Assembly (NCBI GenBank): GCA_943789335.1
Contig: CALSTS010000003.1
Coordinates: 284,774 to 348,773, forward strand
From: an uncultured Pseudomonadales bacterium
Lineage (GTDB): Bacteria; Pseudomonadota; Gammaproteobacteria; Pseudomonadales; Pseudohongiellaceae
Direction of reading: 5' to 3'
Length of the DNA stretch: 64,000 bases
A program made the position numbers and the translations under genes. Of the stretch, positions 40,263-50,114 are shown one piece after another (the stretch's first letter is position 1; every line of letters begins with the position of its first letter). Below the pieces are notes generated by a model. That model was not told the DNA's origin, ran no database searches, and saw only the letters and a program-made list of their open reading frames with translations.

Positions 40263-40746
40263 ATGAACAAAAGTATCCTGACAATTCTGATGCTCCTGCT
40301 TTTAAGCAGTTGCGGCTTTACTATGCGAGGATATGACTCCTCGCTATTAAGCCCCAAGCTTCAGCAAATGCAACTTTCCTGTTAATTCTAGCAGTAATGA
40401 ACTTGCTCAGATTTTAAGACGTAGACTCATTTCGTCTCAAGTAAACATTATCGAGGATTCATCAGCTTACAAACTCACTCTAGGTGATGAACAAAGCCGT
40501 GAACGTATTATTAGCGTAAATCGTAATATCAGAGCTGGCGAGTATGAAATAACTCTTACTGCATCTTTTCAGCTTGAGAATAACGGTGACTCAATTATTG
40601 CAAGAGAGATAATTTCTGTCGATCAAATCTATGAAGCTGACCCTAACAATGCTGCTGCTAAAACCAATGAAGCTGAATTAGTTCTTGATGAATTACGCCA
40701 AGCATTAACAGAACAAATAATGAGACGCCTTCAAACGGTCCAATAA
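40263..40746 (+). pseudogene. lptE: LPS-assembly lipoprotein LptE, one frameshift
   Basis: Outer-membrane lipoprotein that plugs LptD. The ATG at 40263 begins a lipoprotein signal with lipobox LSSC and the hallmark CGFTMRGY. The frame hits TAA at 40383-40385. From about 40378 the frame one base on continues PVNSSSNELAQILRRRL and runs to TAA at 40744-40746, with the usual family features (RNIRAGEYEITLTASFQL and an ILDELRQAL-like end). One extra base in the CAACTTTCCTG region explains this; the corrected protein has 160 aa. It stands between leuS and holA as in E. coli, apart from yceI. Confidence 0.85.
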
Positions 40747-40837
40747 TCTTTCGGCGACTATTACTCGATGCCTATTGCCCTATGATATAGGCCTTGCAAT
40801 AATCAAAACCAATATCTATAAAAAACTGGAGCTAAAC

Positions 40838-41428
40838 ATGAAATTATCACTTAAATTCCTAGTAGTCGGCACAATTTTAGGACTTCTTAGTATACCTGCA
40901 CATGCTGAGTGGCAATTAAACAATTCTGATTCCAGTTTGTATTATGTCACCAGTAAAGCCGCGGCTATTTCTGAAATTAACACTTTTACTAACTTAAGCG
41001 GGGCTATTTCTGATGACGGTACAGCCACCTTAGAAATTGATCTTGCGAGTGTTGATACTGCCATCGAAATTCGCGATCAACGTGTTAGGGATATTTTATT
41101 TGAAATCCAAGAATACCCTACTGCGTCTATTACTATAGAAATAGACAGCTCTGCTCTAGCCAATCTGGCTACAGGAAGCTATAGCATTACCAATTACGAC
41201 TATAGTTTATCTCTGCATGGCATGACGGCTGAATTAAATGCAGATTTACGTTTGAGTAAAACTTCCGACTCTAGAATTGAGATTCAACCAGCACAACCAA
41301 TTATTATCGGTGCCGGACTTTTTGGCCTGGCCGCAGGTGTTGAAGCATTAAGAGAAGTTGCAGGTCTACCGAGTATTAACCCTAATGTGGTTGTCGATTT
41401 TTCCTTATCTTTTGATGAAGGCATGTAA
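40838..41428 (+). CDS. YceI family periplasmic protein
   Basis: 196 aa from the ATG at 40838, with GGAG upstream; a longer frame from 40775 adds 21 residues ahead of the signal peptide and is rejected. Residues 1-23 form a Sec signal (ending AHA). The lipocalin-like YceI fold is visible: WQLNNSDSSLYYVTSKAAAISEINTF, the VDTAIEIRDQRVRDILFE segment, and the closing VVVDFSLSF. Such proteins bind isoprenoid or similar lipids. It lies between lptE and holA, where most relatives have no gene. Confidence 0.88.
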   Translation: MKLSLKFLVVGTILGLLSIPAHAEWQLNNSDSSLYYVTSKAAAISEINTFTNLSGAISDDGTATLEIDLASVDTAIEIRDQRVRDILFEIQEYPTASITIEIDSSALANLATGSYSITNYDYSLSLHGMTAELNADLRLSKTSDSRIEIQPAQPIIIGAGLFGLAAGVEALREVAGLPSINPNVVVDFSLSFDEGM

Positions 41429-41440
41429 CGTTTATTTCTT

Positions 41441-42463
41441 GTGCAAGTAAAACCAGAGCAAGTTCTTTCAGAATTAACTAATAAAATCCCGCCTGTTATT
41501 TGGGTTGCTGGGGACGAAACCTTGCTGGTCCAAGAGAGTTGTGACCAGATAAGAAAGTTTGCACAGGCACAGGGCTTTAGTGAACGCGAAGTCTATACAG
41601 TTCATAGTGGTTTTGATTGGAATATATTACTTGAATCCAGCAATAGCCTGTCTTTATTTGCTGAAAAAAAACTCATCGACCTGCGCCTAAATTCAGCCAA
41701 GCTTGATGATGCCGGTAAAAAAGCATTACACGCTTACCTGGCAAATCCATCTGAAGATAATCTCTTACTAATCTCAAGCCCAAGGGTTGAGAAAGCTGCA
41801 ACCAATACTAAGTGGTTCAAACAAATTGAAACAGAAGCTTATTTTATTGTGATTTGGCCCATTAACTCGCAAAACCTAGCAGCTTGGATCAGACAACGTC
41901 TTAAAAGTCATGGACTAACAGCCGATGGCCAAGCTATAGACATACTTTGTCAGCGCACTGAAGGTAACTTGTTGGCGACTGCACAGGAAATAGATAAGCT
42001 GAGCATTCTTGCTGACAACAAGGAATTAGATGCCAGCATGGTTGCTCGAGCAGTAGCCGATAGCGCACGTTTTAATGTTTTTACCTTAATTGATACCGCA
42101 ATAGCGGGTAACTCTGCTCGAGCTCTAAATATTCTTTATCATCTAAAGGCTGAAAGTGAGGATCCTCTTAAAATTCTAAATTTTATTTGCAAAGAAATTC
42201 GCTCACTCTGCAAAATGGCGCTACAGCTTGAAAATGGACAAAGTATTAGCGCTGTTATGCAAAGTGAACGTGTTTGGCGCAATAAGATGGGTCCAGTATC
42301 GACAGCCTTAAACAATCATTCTTTGGCGCAACTTCAGGCTTTTTTAAATGATGCCAGCTTAATCGATCAATCTGTAAAAGGCTTAAATAAGCTCAACACC
42401 TGGGATGAGCTTTCTCGCATGATACTTTCTATGAGTGGTGATAATTTAGACCTGAGCGCCTAA
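41441..42463 (+). CDS. holA: DNA polymerase III subunit delta
   Basis: Clamp-loader subunit that opens the beta sliding clamp. 340 aa with the family pattern: PPVIWVAGDETLLVQESCDQIR near the start, SLSLFAEKKLIDLRL, GLTADGQAIDILCQRTEGNLLATAQEIDKL and the C-terminal helical collar domain. It begins with GTG; no ATG lies near. It comes after lptE and yceI on the same strand and is the last gene before the convergent lip cluster. nadD, which follows holA in E. coli, is absent. Confidence 0.93.
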   Translation: MQVKPEQVLSELTNKIPPVIWVAGDETLLVQESCDQIRKFAQAQGFSEREVYTVHSGFDWNILLESSNSLSLFAEKKLIDLRLNSAKLDDAGKKALHAYLANPSEDNLLLISSPRVEKAATNTKWFKQIETEAYFIVIWPINSQNLAAWIRQRLKSHGLTADGQAIDILCQRTEGNLLATAQEIDKLSILADNKELDASMVARAVADSARFNVFTLIDTAIAGNSARALNILYHLKAESEDPLKILNFICKEIRSLCKMALQLENGQSISAVMQSERVWRNKMGPVSTALNNHSLAQLQAFLNDASLIDQSVKGLNKLNTWDELSRMILSMSGDNLDLSA

Positions 42464-42530
42464 ATATAAACTTCAATAAGTAAATAATTTATATAGATTT
42501 CAGTAAGAAATTTAATGCAAATCTTTTAGC

Positions 42531-43487
42531 TCAGATTTGATCTAAATCTGCCTGCTTATCTGCATGATATGAAGATCTGACCAATGGACCACTAGCAACA
42601 TGTCTAAAGCCCATTTCCTTGCCGAGAAGGGCATACTCGTCAAATTCATCCGGATGTACAAAACGTTCAACAGCTAAATGTTCCCGGCTCGGCTGCAGAT
42701 ACTGACCTAAGGTAACCATGTCAATGTTATGTGCCGCCATATCTTCCATAACCTGAATAACTTCTTCTTTGGTCTCACCGAGACCTAGCATAATTCCGGA
42801 CTTTGTTATCACTTGTGGCGCCATCTCTTTATATTTTTTCAATAAATTTAATGACCATTGATAATCAGAGCCAGGTCTCACTTTTTTATAAAGACGCGGA
42901 ATGCTTTCAAGATTATGGTTAAAAACATCTGGTGTTGTGCCGGTCAAAATTGCTAAGGCAACATCCATACGTCCACGAAAGTCAGGCACCAATACTTCAA
43001 TTTTAATTCTGGGATTTAAACGTCTGGTTTCTGCAATACAACGCGAAAAATGTTCAGCTCCGCCATCTCTTAAATCATCCCGATCGACAGATGTCACAAC
43101 CACATAGTTTAATTGCATTTCAGCAATTGCTTCAGCAAGTTCTGTTGGCTCATTTTCCATTGGAGGGTTGGGTCGCCCATGCGCTACATCACAAAAAGGG
43201 CAACGTCTTGTACAAATATCACCTAGAATCATAAAAGTGGCAGTGCCGCTGGTGAAACACTCTCCCAAATTTGGACAAGATGCTTCTTCGCAGACAGAGC
43301 TTAATTTATGTTTTCTTAAGGTGCTTTTAATGTGCTCCACTTTCGCTGAAGTGCCCATCCGGACACGTATCCATTCGGGCTTGCGAGGCAATTCAGTGGT
43401 TGGAATAACCTTAACGGGAATACGCGCTACCTTATCGGCACCACGTAATTTTTCACCTTGAACGACTTTTTTCAATTTAGTTGCCAC
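42531..43487 (-). CDS. lipA: Lipoyl synthase
   Basis: Radical SAM enzyme inserting two sulfur atoms into octanoyl groups. 318 aa with both clusters: auxiliary C66, C71, C77 ([12 protein letters not shown]) and SAM cluster C92, C96, C99 (CTRRCPFC). The conserved C-terminal RSSYHAD-containing end with its essential serine is present. It starts with GTG, and its frame is complete. It is the last gene of the mrdA-rodA-rlpA-dacA-ybeD-lipB-lipA series, about 90 bases after lipB. Confidence 0.96.
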   Translation of the reverse strand: MATKLKKVVQGEKLRGADKVARIPVKVIPTTELPRKPEWIRVRMGTSAKVEHIKSTLRKHKLSSVCEEASCPNLGECFTSGTATFMILGDICTRRCPFCDVAHGRPNPPMENEPTELAEAIAEMQLNYVVVTSVDRDDLRDGGAEHFSRCIAETRRLNPRIKIEVLVPDFRGRMDVALAILTGTTPDVFNHNLESIPRLYKKVRPGSDYQWSLNLLKKYKEMAPQVITKSGIMLGLGETKEEVIQVMEDMAAHNIDMVTLGQYLQPSREHLAVERFVHPDEFDEYALLGKEMGFRHVASGPLVRSSYHADKQADLDQI

Positions 43488-43575
43488 TTAAAAAACTTAC
43501 TTTATATCCTATGGAGCGAATGAGCAGAGAGTAAGAATCAACACCTTAGTTCGCCCACTATAAATCAGCTTGAAA

Positions 43576-44247
43576 TTATATCAGATTTGTCTGTAACACA
43601 TGGAGCAGCTTATCTTGCGCTTGCTGAAATAAATTTTGTTCAGAGTGCTTAATAGTATCTATAGTATCAATACTATTAACATGATCTATAAGCTGAGTTG
43701 TTTCCAAACCAGCATACCCGCAAGGATTGATATAAGTAAAAGGTGTTAAATCCATATCGATATTGAAGCTTAGTCCATGGTAAGAACAGCCTTGTTTAAT
43801 ACGCAAACCTAAAGCTGCAATTTTTTTCTCGCCTACATAAACACCCGGTGCTCGAGGCTTTGTTTCACCTCTGATGCCATAAGATGCTAATACTGAAATA
43901 ATAGAATTTTCGATTAAGTCTACTAGTTGTCTAATACCAAGCTTATTTCTACGCACATCTATCAATAAATAAATAACCAATTGGCCAGGGCCATGGTAAG
44001 TTACCTGCCCTCCTCTGTCAGACTTCACGACAGGAATATCATGTGCATTTAGTATATGTTCTGGCTTGCCAGCCTGCCCCAAAGTAAACACAGGCTCATG
44101 CTGGAGAACCCACAACTCATCAGGGGTAGAAGGAGTTCTATTAAGCGTAAATTCAAGCATTTTCTGCCAAATCAGCTCATAAGGTTGTATCCCTAAAAAG
44201 CGCAACTTACAGTGCTCTGCTTCAATAGTCTGTTTGGAGGTGCTCAC
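43576..44247 (-). CDS. lipB: Octanoyltransferase
   Basis: Moves octanoyl from acyl carrier protein to lipoyl domains, feeding LipA. 223 aa. Signatures: [13 protein letters not shown] (about 79-91), the lysine motif KIAALGLRI (about 136-144) and the catalytic cysteine in INPCGY. It starts with GTG (44247). It lies 5 bases downstream of ybeD. The C-terminal 30 residues are less conserved. No anomaly in frame. Confidence 0.95.
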   Translation of the reverse strand: MSTSKQTIEAEHCKLRFLGIQPYELIWQKMLEFTLNRTPSTPDELWVLQHEPVFTLGQAGKPEHILNAHDIPVVKSDRGGQVTYHGPGQLVIYLLIDVRRNKLGIRQLVDLIENSIISVLASYGIRGETKPRAPGVYVGEKKIAALGLRIKQGCSYHGLSFNIDMDLTPFTYINPCGYAGLETTQLIDHVNSIDTIDTIKHSEQNLFQQAQDKLLHVLQTNLI

Positions 44248-44252
44248 AAATA

Positions 44253-44534
44253 TTACAAAACCATGGATACCAAACCACTGGCCTTTAAATCATCAAACAA
44301 GGCCTGGAGTTGCTGGGTACCGGTAGCATAAATAATGACATTAACTGCCAGGTAATTATTATTCCGGCTGGGCCGGAAACTGATATTTTCATCTCTTAAA
44401 TCAGGGGCATGAAGGCGAATAATTTCCAGTATCATTTCACTGAATTTGGCAACATTTTTTCCCATCACTTTGACTGGGTATTCACAAGGAAACTCTATTT
44501 TTACCGAGTTTTCATCTATATCTAGAGTGTCCAA
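44253..44534 (-). CDS. ybeD: DUF493 family protein YbeD
   Basis: 93 aa, the ACT-like DUF493 fold, with the motif [13 protein letters not shown] near the start and [17 protein letters not shown] in the middle. It is conserved between dacA and lipB in gammaproteobacteria; the function is unsettled. The start codon would be TTG at 44534, which gives the normal length; there is no ATG or GTG nearby in frame. It lies 15 bases after dacA. Confidence 0.88.
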   Translation of the reverse strand: MDTLDIDENSVKIEFPCEYPVKVMGKNVAKFSEMILEIIRLHAPDLRDENISFRPSRNNNYLAVNVIIYATGTQQLQALFDDLKASGLVSMVL

Positions 44535-44549
44535 AATAGTGTATGTTTT

Positions 44550-45755
44550 CTAACTAAATAAGGCCATGAAGAATAAGGTTAACCAATCCATAATACGTTT
44601 GATCAAACTGCCTCTTTCAATAGTCTGCAAAGCAATGACTTCACCTTGATAATATACTTGATCATCAAAGCTAATGGTGACCTGCCCAAGAATATCTCCT
44701 GCATTAATAGGCGCTTTTAGGGATTCTTCAATTTGTAGCTCAGTCACTAAATCATCACCACTATTATTAGGGATAGTAATAAAAACCTGCTCTTGCACTC
44801 CGATATCTACAGAATTACTTTTACCCGACCAAACCTGATTGCTGGATAACACTTCATTGCCCGTAAAAAGCTCATAAGTTTCATAGAAACGAAAACCGTA
44901 GGTGAGTAATTTTTGTGCTTCGATAGCGCGGGCATTGACACTGTCAGTACCCATTACCACAGCAATTAAGCGCATACCATCACGCGTAGCAGATGCAACC
45001 AGACAATATCCAGCAGCTTCAGTAAAGCCGGTTTTCATGCCATCCACATTCCTATCCTGAAACAAAAGGCTATTACGATTAGGCTGACGAATACCGTTAT
45101 AAGTGAATTCAGGAACACTATAAATTTCGTAATTATCTGGGAATCGTTCAATCAATGCTTGAGCAAGGGTAGCCAAGTCTCTAGCCGACATGACATGTTG
45201 ATCTGCCGGCATGCCGTGGGCATTTACAAAGTAAGAATTATCAAGTCCAAGCAATTCAGCATGCTGATTCATCATGTCTGCAAAGGCATCTTCACTGCCT
45301 GCAACATGTTCAGCTAAAGCAACACTAGCATCATTGCCTGACTGCACAACCATGCCATAAATGAGGTCTTCCAAACGAACAGTCGTGCCTTCCTGGATAA
45401 ACATTTTAGATCCATCCATTTGCCAGGCTTTGACACTGATATAGACTTCCTCATCTAGGGTGATATTGCCGTTTTCTAACTCACTCGCAACAACATAATC
45501 TGTCATTATTTTAGTAAGACTGGCCGGAGGCAAAGGAATGTCCGCATTTGACTCAACCAAAATATCGCCTGTCGTTGCGTCCATGAGCACATAGGATGTC
45601 GCCGCAATATCAGGTGCCCTTGGAATTATTCGGGCTTGTTGCGCTAGTACAGCGTTAGAGCCAGTAAGAAATAGCAAAGCACACACTAATACACAGCAAT
45701 AATAGAAAATATCATTATCTTTTATCATAAATTGTTTAACAGCTTTTGCTTGCAT
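44550..45755 (-). CDS. dacA: D-alanyl-D-alanine carboxypeptidase (PBP5/6 type)
   Basis: Periplasmic peptidoglycan-trimming enzyme. 401 aa: signal peptide up to about residue 38, then the three active-site motifs SLTK (79-82), SGN (139-141) and KTG (241-243). The C-terminal beta domain follows, and the final hydrophobic/amphipathic helix (MDWLTLFFMALFS) anchors it to the membrane. AGAGGA lies six bases before the ATG at 45755, supporting this start over an internal Met at residue 10. It sits between rlpA and ybeD, as in E. coli. Confidence 0.95.
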   Translation of the reverse strand: MQAKAVKQFMIKDNDIFYYCCVLVCALLFLTGSNAVLAQQARIIPRAPDIAATSYVLMDATTGDILVESNADIPLPPASLTKIMTDYVVASELENGNITLDEEVYISVKAWQMDGSKMFIQEGTTVRLEDLIYGMVVQSGNDASVALAEHVAGSEDAFADMMNQHAELLGLDNSYFVNAHGMPADQHVMSARDLATLAQALIERFPDNYEIYSVPEFTYNGIRQPNRNSLLFQDRNVDGMKTGFTEAAGYCLVASATRDGMRLIAVVMGTDSVNARAIEAQKLLTYGFRFYETYELFTGNEVLSSNQVWSGKSNSVDIGVQEQVFITIPNNSGDDLVTELQIEESLKAPINAGDILGQVTISFDDQVYYQGEVIALQTIERGSLIKRIMDWLTLFFMALFS

Positions 45756-45825
45756 GGTCTTCCTCTATATTCGCACAATAAGTTCGCATATTAACCTGGC
45801 TTTTCTGTGGCTATAACAAGTCTTT

Positions 45826-46749
45826 TTACTGCCTCACCCGGAAGGGTGTTCCCAACCCCGCATCAATAATTATTTGTATTAAATTATCAAGCTGAATTGT
45901 CTCATTTAGTGGGCCTAAACGCACACGATGTAAAATATTATTCGACCCTTGACTGGCTTCACTACGAATAAAAGCGGGGAATTCAGTTAATCCATTTACG
46001 ACAGCAAGAAGATTCTCAGCGCTAGTGAGATTACTAAATGCGCCCAGTTGTAAATATTCCTGGCCTGCATCCTCTACAATGCGCTGTCTTTCGGCCGCAA
46101 TTTCTTCCTGATCAATTGTGTTGCTATCCACATTAGAAGCCAACATTACCGTTTGTTCTGGTGCTTGTTCTAACCAGGGGGTCAACGATTCGATATGTAC
46201 TCTTGCAGTGCCAATGTTAGCATAGCCTAATTTAGCTGCGGCAGCATATGATAAATCAATAATTCTGTCTTCGTGGAAAGGACCTCGATCATTAACTCTA
46301 ACGACGATACTTTCGCCATTATCTAGATTCGTGACTTTAGCAAAACTGGGTATAGGCAAACTTTTATGAGCCGCTGTAAAAGTGAACATGTCATAAATTT
46401 CGCCATTGGAGGTTAAGTGCCCATGGAATTTTCGTCCATACCAAGAAGCGCTCCCACTCTCTTGGTAACCGACTTCAGTATCCATCACAGTATAGCTTTG
46501 TCCATTGACCTGATAAGGGCTTCTGTTGCCAGCCATGGTTCTATTCACGGGCTCTGGAATTACGTCTGGAATTATATCTATATCAATTGGTTCTAATATG
46601 GGGCTATCGTTCTGCATATCATAGCGGCCAGCATTAGTTTCGGAATTAGTACCAGAACTCGTATTAGAAGGGGTAGAAGATACGCAAGCTGTTAAGGTAA
46701 CAGCCAGGGAAATAATGAAAGCTAACTTGTAATTAAGATATTCTGCCAT
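45826..46749 (-). CDS. rlpA: Septal ring lytic transglycosylase RlpA
   Basis: Outer-membrane lipoprotein (307 aa). The lipobox LTAC lies near residue 22. The double-psi beta-barrel domain (about 95-185) holds the typical GSASWYGRKFHGHLTSNGE opening and VVRVNDRGPF. A SPOR domain (about 228-307) recognises denuded glycan strands. It is 70 bases after rodA and 70 before dacA. Together with damX this makes two SPOR proteins in the window. Confidence 0.94.
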   Translation of the reverse strand: MAEYLNYKLAFIISLAVTLTACVSSTPSNTSSGTNSETNAGRYDMQNDSPILEPIDIDIIPDVIPEPVNRTMAGNRSPYQVNGQSYTVMDTEVGYQESGSASWYGRKFHGHLTSNGEIYDMFTFTAAHKSLPIPSFAKVTNLDNGESIVVRVNDRGPFHEDRIIDLSYAAAAKLGYANIGTARVHIESLTPWLEQAPEQTVMLASNVDSNTIDQEEIAAERQRIVEDAGQEYLQLGAFSNLTSAENLLAVVNGLTEFPAFIRSEASQGSNNILHRVRLGPLNETIQLDNLIQIIIDAGLGTPFRVRQ

Positions 46750-46818
46750 AGGGTTAGCGGTGATTATTTTTCCATCCTTATCATTGCATTACTCAAGATC
46801 GAATCAATCAACATAAAC

Positions 46819-47976
46819 TTAATTAGCATAGCGAAACGCAGTCTTACCATGACTATGGATAGACATTAGGATACCAAAACCCAGCATTAGAGTAACGATA
46901 GAAGTTCCCCCCAAGCTTACTAAAGGCAAAGGGACACCCACGACTGGTAAAATTCCGCTGACCATACCAATATTAACGAAAATATAAACAAAGAATGTGA
47001 GCGTGATACTACCTGCTAGCAAACGCGTAAACATATCATTTGAAACTGCCGCTATATATAAGCCTCTAGAAATTATCGCAAGATAAAGTACTAACAATAG
47101 CATGACGCCAACCAAACCAAATTCTTCTGCTAACACCGCAACAATAAAGTCTGTTTGCCCTTCAGGTAAAAAATCCAGACGAGATTGCACACCGTTCAAC
47201 CAGCCTTTGCCATAAAGTCCTCCTGAGCCTATTGCTGTTTTTGATTGAATAATATTCCAACCAGCACCCAGTGGGTCTTTTTCGGGATTCAGAAAGGTCA
47301 AAATTCGTTGTTGCTGGTAATCCTTTAAATAAAAAATCCACATTGCAGGAATGGACAAGACCCCAGCGCCAATCGCAGAACCAACTAACTTCCAGCTTAT
47401 GCCCGCCAATAACAAAACAAATATGCCAGACACACCTATAAGCAGAGCTGTTCCTAAATCAGGCTGCATTGCAATTAAAACAGCAGGCAAACCCACCAAG
47501 ACCAAAGACCAAAATATATGCTTAAATCGCGGGGGAATTGATCGCCTAGAGAAATAAGCAGCCAAGGTTAAAGGTAAGACAATTTTCATGATTTCAGAAG
47601 GTTGAAAGCGCGGTAAACCAGGAAGATCTAGCCAGCGCTGCGCTCCATTAGCGGTCGAACCAAAAAATAAAACCACCACTAATAAACTTAAACTAATCAC
47701 ATACATTAGTGGCGCCCAACGTCGCATGACTCGAACATCAACTTGAGCGACTATAAACATAACAATGAAAGCCAGGACTATGAAAATAATCTGTCGGCGC
47801 ATATCAGCTTGATTAGCATCCGTTGCACTATATAACACCATCAAACCAAAACCTGTCAGCACCACAATGGCGAACAACAAAGGAAGATCTAGATTTAATT
47901 TTTCCCAGATACTTAAGCGTTTTTCCAGATTATTAAAGTCACCGCTAAGCTGTTTAACAAATGCTGAAGAACTCAC
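46819..47976 (-). CDS. rodA: Peptidoglycan glycosyltransferase RodA
   Basis: SEDS-family glycan polymerase of the elongasome, 385 aa, about ten transmembrane helices. Signatures: RWLDLPGLPRFQPSEIMK, QPDLGTALLI, GSGGLYGKGW and the long periplasmic loop with FLPEGQTDFIVAVLAEEFG, whose aspartate is catalytic. It starts with GTG whose last bases overlap the TGA of mrdA (GTGA), a typical coupled junction with its PBP2 partner. Confidence 0.96.
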   Translation of the reverse strand: MSSSAFVKQLSGDFNNLEKRLSIWEKLNLDLPLLFAIVVLTGFGLMVLYSATDANQADMRRQIIFIVLAFIVMFIVAQVDVRVMRRWAPLMYVISLSLLVVVLFFGSTANGAQRWLDLPGLPRFQPSEIMKIVLPLTLAAYFSRRSIPPRFKHIFWSLVLVGLPAVLIAMQPDLGTALLIGVSGIFVLLLAGISWKLVGSAIGAGVLSIPAMWIFYLKDYQQQRILTFLNPEKDPLGAGWNIIQSKTAIGSGGLYGKGWLNGVQSRLDFLPEGQTDFIVAVLAEEFGLVGVMLLLVLYLAIISRGLYIAAVSNDMFTRLLAGSITLTFFVYIFVNIGMVSGILPVVGVPLPLVSLGGTSIVTLMLGFGILMSIHSHGKTAFRYAN

Positions 47977-49934
47977 AACGCCTCCAAACTTGGAGCGACT
48001 GAACTAAGTTGTTGTTCGGGAATAATTTCTGGTTCCACTAAAAACTCTTGTTTTACGTCACCTTGCTCATCCAGCAAATAAGCATCCATTATTGTTTTAG
48101 CTATCGGGCCGGCCACACCACTTCCGCCTTCTCCATGCTCAACAAATACGGCAAGTGCAATAGTTGGATTTTCCACTGGTGCAAAGGAAATGAACAAGGC
48201 ATGGTCTCGAAACTGTTCAGGCACTTCTAGATCATTATCAAAATCTGCGGCCATACCTATAATCTGAGCTGTCCCTGATTTACCAGCCATGTGATAAGGC
48301 ATTCTTTCCAGCATCGCAATATAAGGATAGGCTGTACCATTATTTCGATATCCTCCATCATCTTTATGCACCACATCCTGCATGGCCTGGTGTATGAAGT
48401 CCCAGTCATCAGGATTTTGCAGGCTTATGTCAGGAATTGCACTGTCATGCTGGATATCTTCACTCAATAAGCCCGCCCTCTTCAGTAAAATTGGTTGTCT
48501 CCAGCGACCCTTATTTGCTAATACCATTGTCGCTGTTGCCAGCTGCAAGGGGGTAGCTTCTGTATAGCCCTGCCCGATAGCAGAATTTAATGTTTCACCT
48601 GGATACCAGGGTTGGCCTAAGGTTTCCATTTTCCAATCTCTGGATGGTAATGTGCCCTGACTGGCTTGAGAAATATCGATGCTAGTGTTTTTACCAAAAC
48701 CAAATTGGTCAAGAAATTCAGCCATACGATCAATCCCAAGATCTATCGCCATATCCCAAAAATATATATCGCAAGATTGGTATATAGCCTTGGCTAAGTT
48801 AACCAAATCATGACCAGTTTCTGTCACCCACCAAGTCCAATCATGATAGATATGGGAGTCTCCCTGTAAAATAAAATAGCCTGGATCCTGGATCTGATAG
48901 TCTCTAGTTCTTACACCATAGTCTAGACTGGCTAGACCAATAAAAGGTTTCATTGTGGAACCCGGGGCATATTTTGCTAAAGCGCGGTTGAATAATGGAG
49001 TTTCAATTGGGTCATTTAACAAGGAATATGCCGTTTGACTTATGCCGGCGACAAACAGGTTAGGATCAAATGACGGCTTGCTAACCATGGCAAGAACACC
49101 GCCTGTTTCAACATCTAAGGCGACAACACCACCTCGATAATCTCCCAAAGCATCCCATGCAGCTAATTGCAGTTTACTGTCAAGATGCAGTATAAGGTCT
49201 TCGCCAGGAACCGGATCTGTTCTATCAAGTACATCCATGATCTGACCACGTGCATTTTTTTCAACAGTTTCATAACCCACCTGCCCATGCAGCAATGGCT
49301 CATAAAATCTTTCAATTCCGGTTTTACCAATCTGGTGAGTGCCTCGATACTCTTCAGCATTAAGGCTTCTTAGTTCTTCTTCGGTAATACTACTGAGATA
49401 ACCTAAGGCATGGGCAATAGGAGCGCCCAAGGGGTAAAATCTGACAAGCTGTGCTTCTACTTGAAAACCAGGCAAACGATATTGATTAACTGCCAGCCTG
49501 GCAATTTCTTCTTCGCTTAAAGCGAAAGTTAACGGTACCGACGAAAAAGGGACACCTCGACGGCGCAAGCGTTGTTTAAACTCTGCAACCTCTTCATCTG
49601 GAAGCTCAATCAAACCTTGGATCAAGCCAATACTTGCATCTAAATCTCTTACATTTTCTTGTACTACAGTTAAATTAAAACTGGGTTTATTGTCAGCCAA
49701 TAAAACACCATTACGGTCGTAGATTAGTCCTCGAGTGGGAGCGATAGACTGACTGTAAATCCTATTATTATCTGAAGCTGTTGAGTAAAACTCGTATTGA
49801 TATATTTGTAAATAAATAAGCCGCGAAATAATGAAAGCAACAAGGAGAAGTGCAATTATTCCGCCGATAAGCAAGCGGGACAGAAATATCCGCCTTTCTT
49901 GGGTATGGTCTTTGAGGGTGATATCGTTAATCAT
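47973..49934 (-). CDS. mrdA: Penicillin-binding protein 2
   Basis: Class B PBP giving cross-links for lateral wall growth, 653 aa. N-terminal anchor about residues 18-42. The transpeptidase motifs are STMK (326-329), SCD (387-389) and KSG (552-554). It is the first gene of the elongation cluster on the - strand. In many gammaproteobacteria rsfS and rlmH precede it; here the preceding gene is the NodT-type lipoprotein 180 bases away. No frameshift seen. Confidence 0.96.
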   Translation of the reverse strand: MINDITLKDHTQERRIFLSRLLIGGIIALLLVAFIISRLIYLQIYQYEFYSTASDNNRIYSQSIAPTRGLIYDRNGVLLADNKPSFNLTVVQENVRDLDASIGLIQGLIELPDEEVAEFKQRLRRRGVPFSSVPLTFALSEEEIARLAVNQYRLPGFQVEAQLVRFYPLGAPIAHALGYLSSITEEELRSLNAEEYRGTHQIGKTGIERFYEPLLHGQVGYETVEKNARGQIMDVLDRTDPVPGEDLILHLDSKLQLAAWDALGDYRGGVVALDVETGGVLAMVSKPSFDPNLFVAGISQTAYSLLNDPIETPLFNRALAKYAPGSTMKPFIGLASLDYGVRTRDYQIQDPGYFILQGDSHIYHDWTWWVTETGHDLVNLAKAIYQSCDIYFWDMAIDLGIDRMAEFLDQFGFGKNTSIDISQASQGTLPSRDWKMETLGQPWYPGETLNSAIGQGYTEATPLQLATATMVLANKGRWRQPILLKRAGLLSEDIQHDSAIPDISLQNPDDWDFIHQAMQDVVHKDDGGYRNNGTAYPYIAMLERMPYHMAGKSGTAQIIGMAADFDNDLEVPEQFRDHALFISFAPVENPTIALAVFVEHGEGGSGVAGPIAKTIMDAYLLDEQGDVKQEFLVEPEIIPEQQLSSVAPSLEAL

Positions 49935-50114
49935 TTACGAGATAACACCATAATTGGGGGTAATATTAAGCATTAATTTAAACAATATGGAGGATATACG
50001 CCCAATCAATGAATGTCCAAAATTTAGAACACAAAATTATCCAAAAATTCCATCAATTAAGGGTACTTAGAGGCAAAACAGAAAGAATTTATGAATAAAA
50101 AGCGCTAACTAGAC

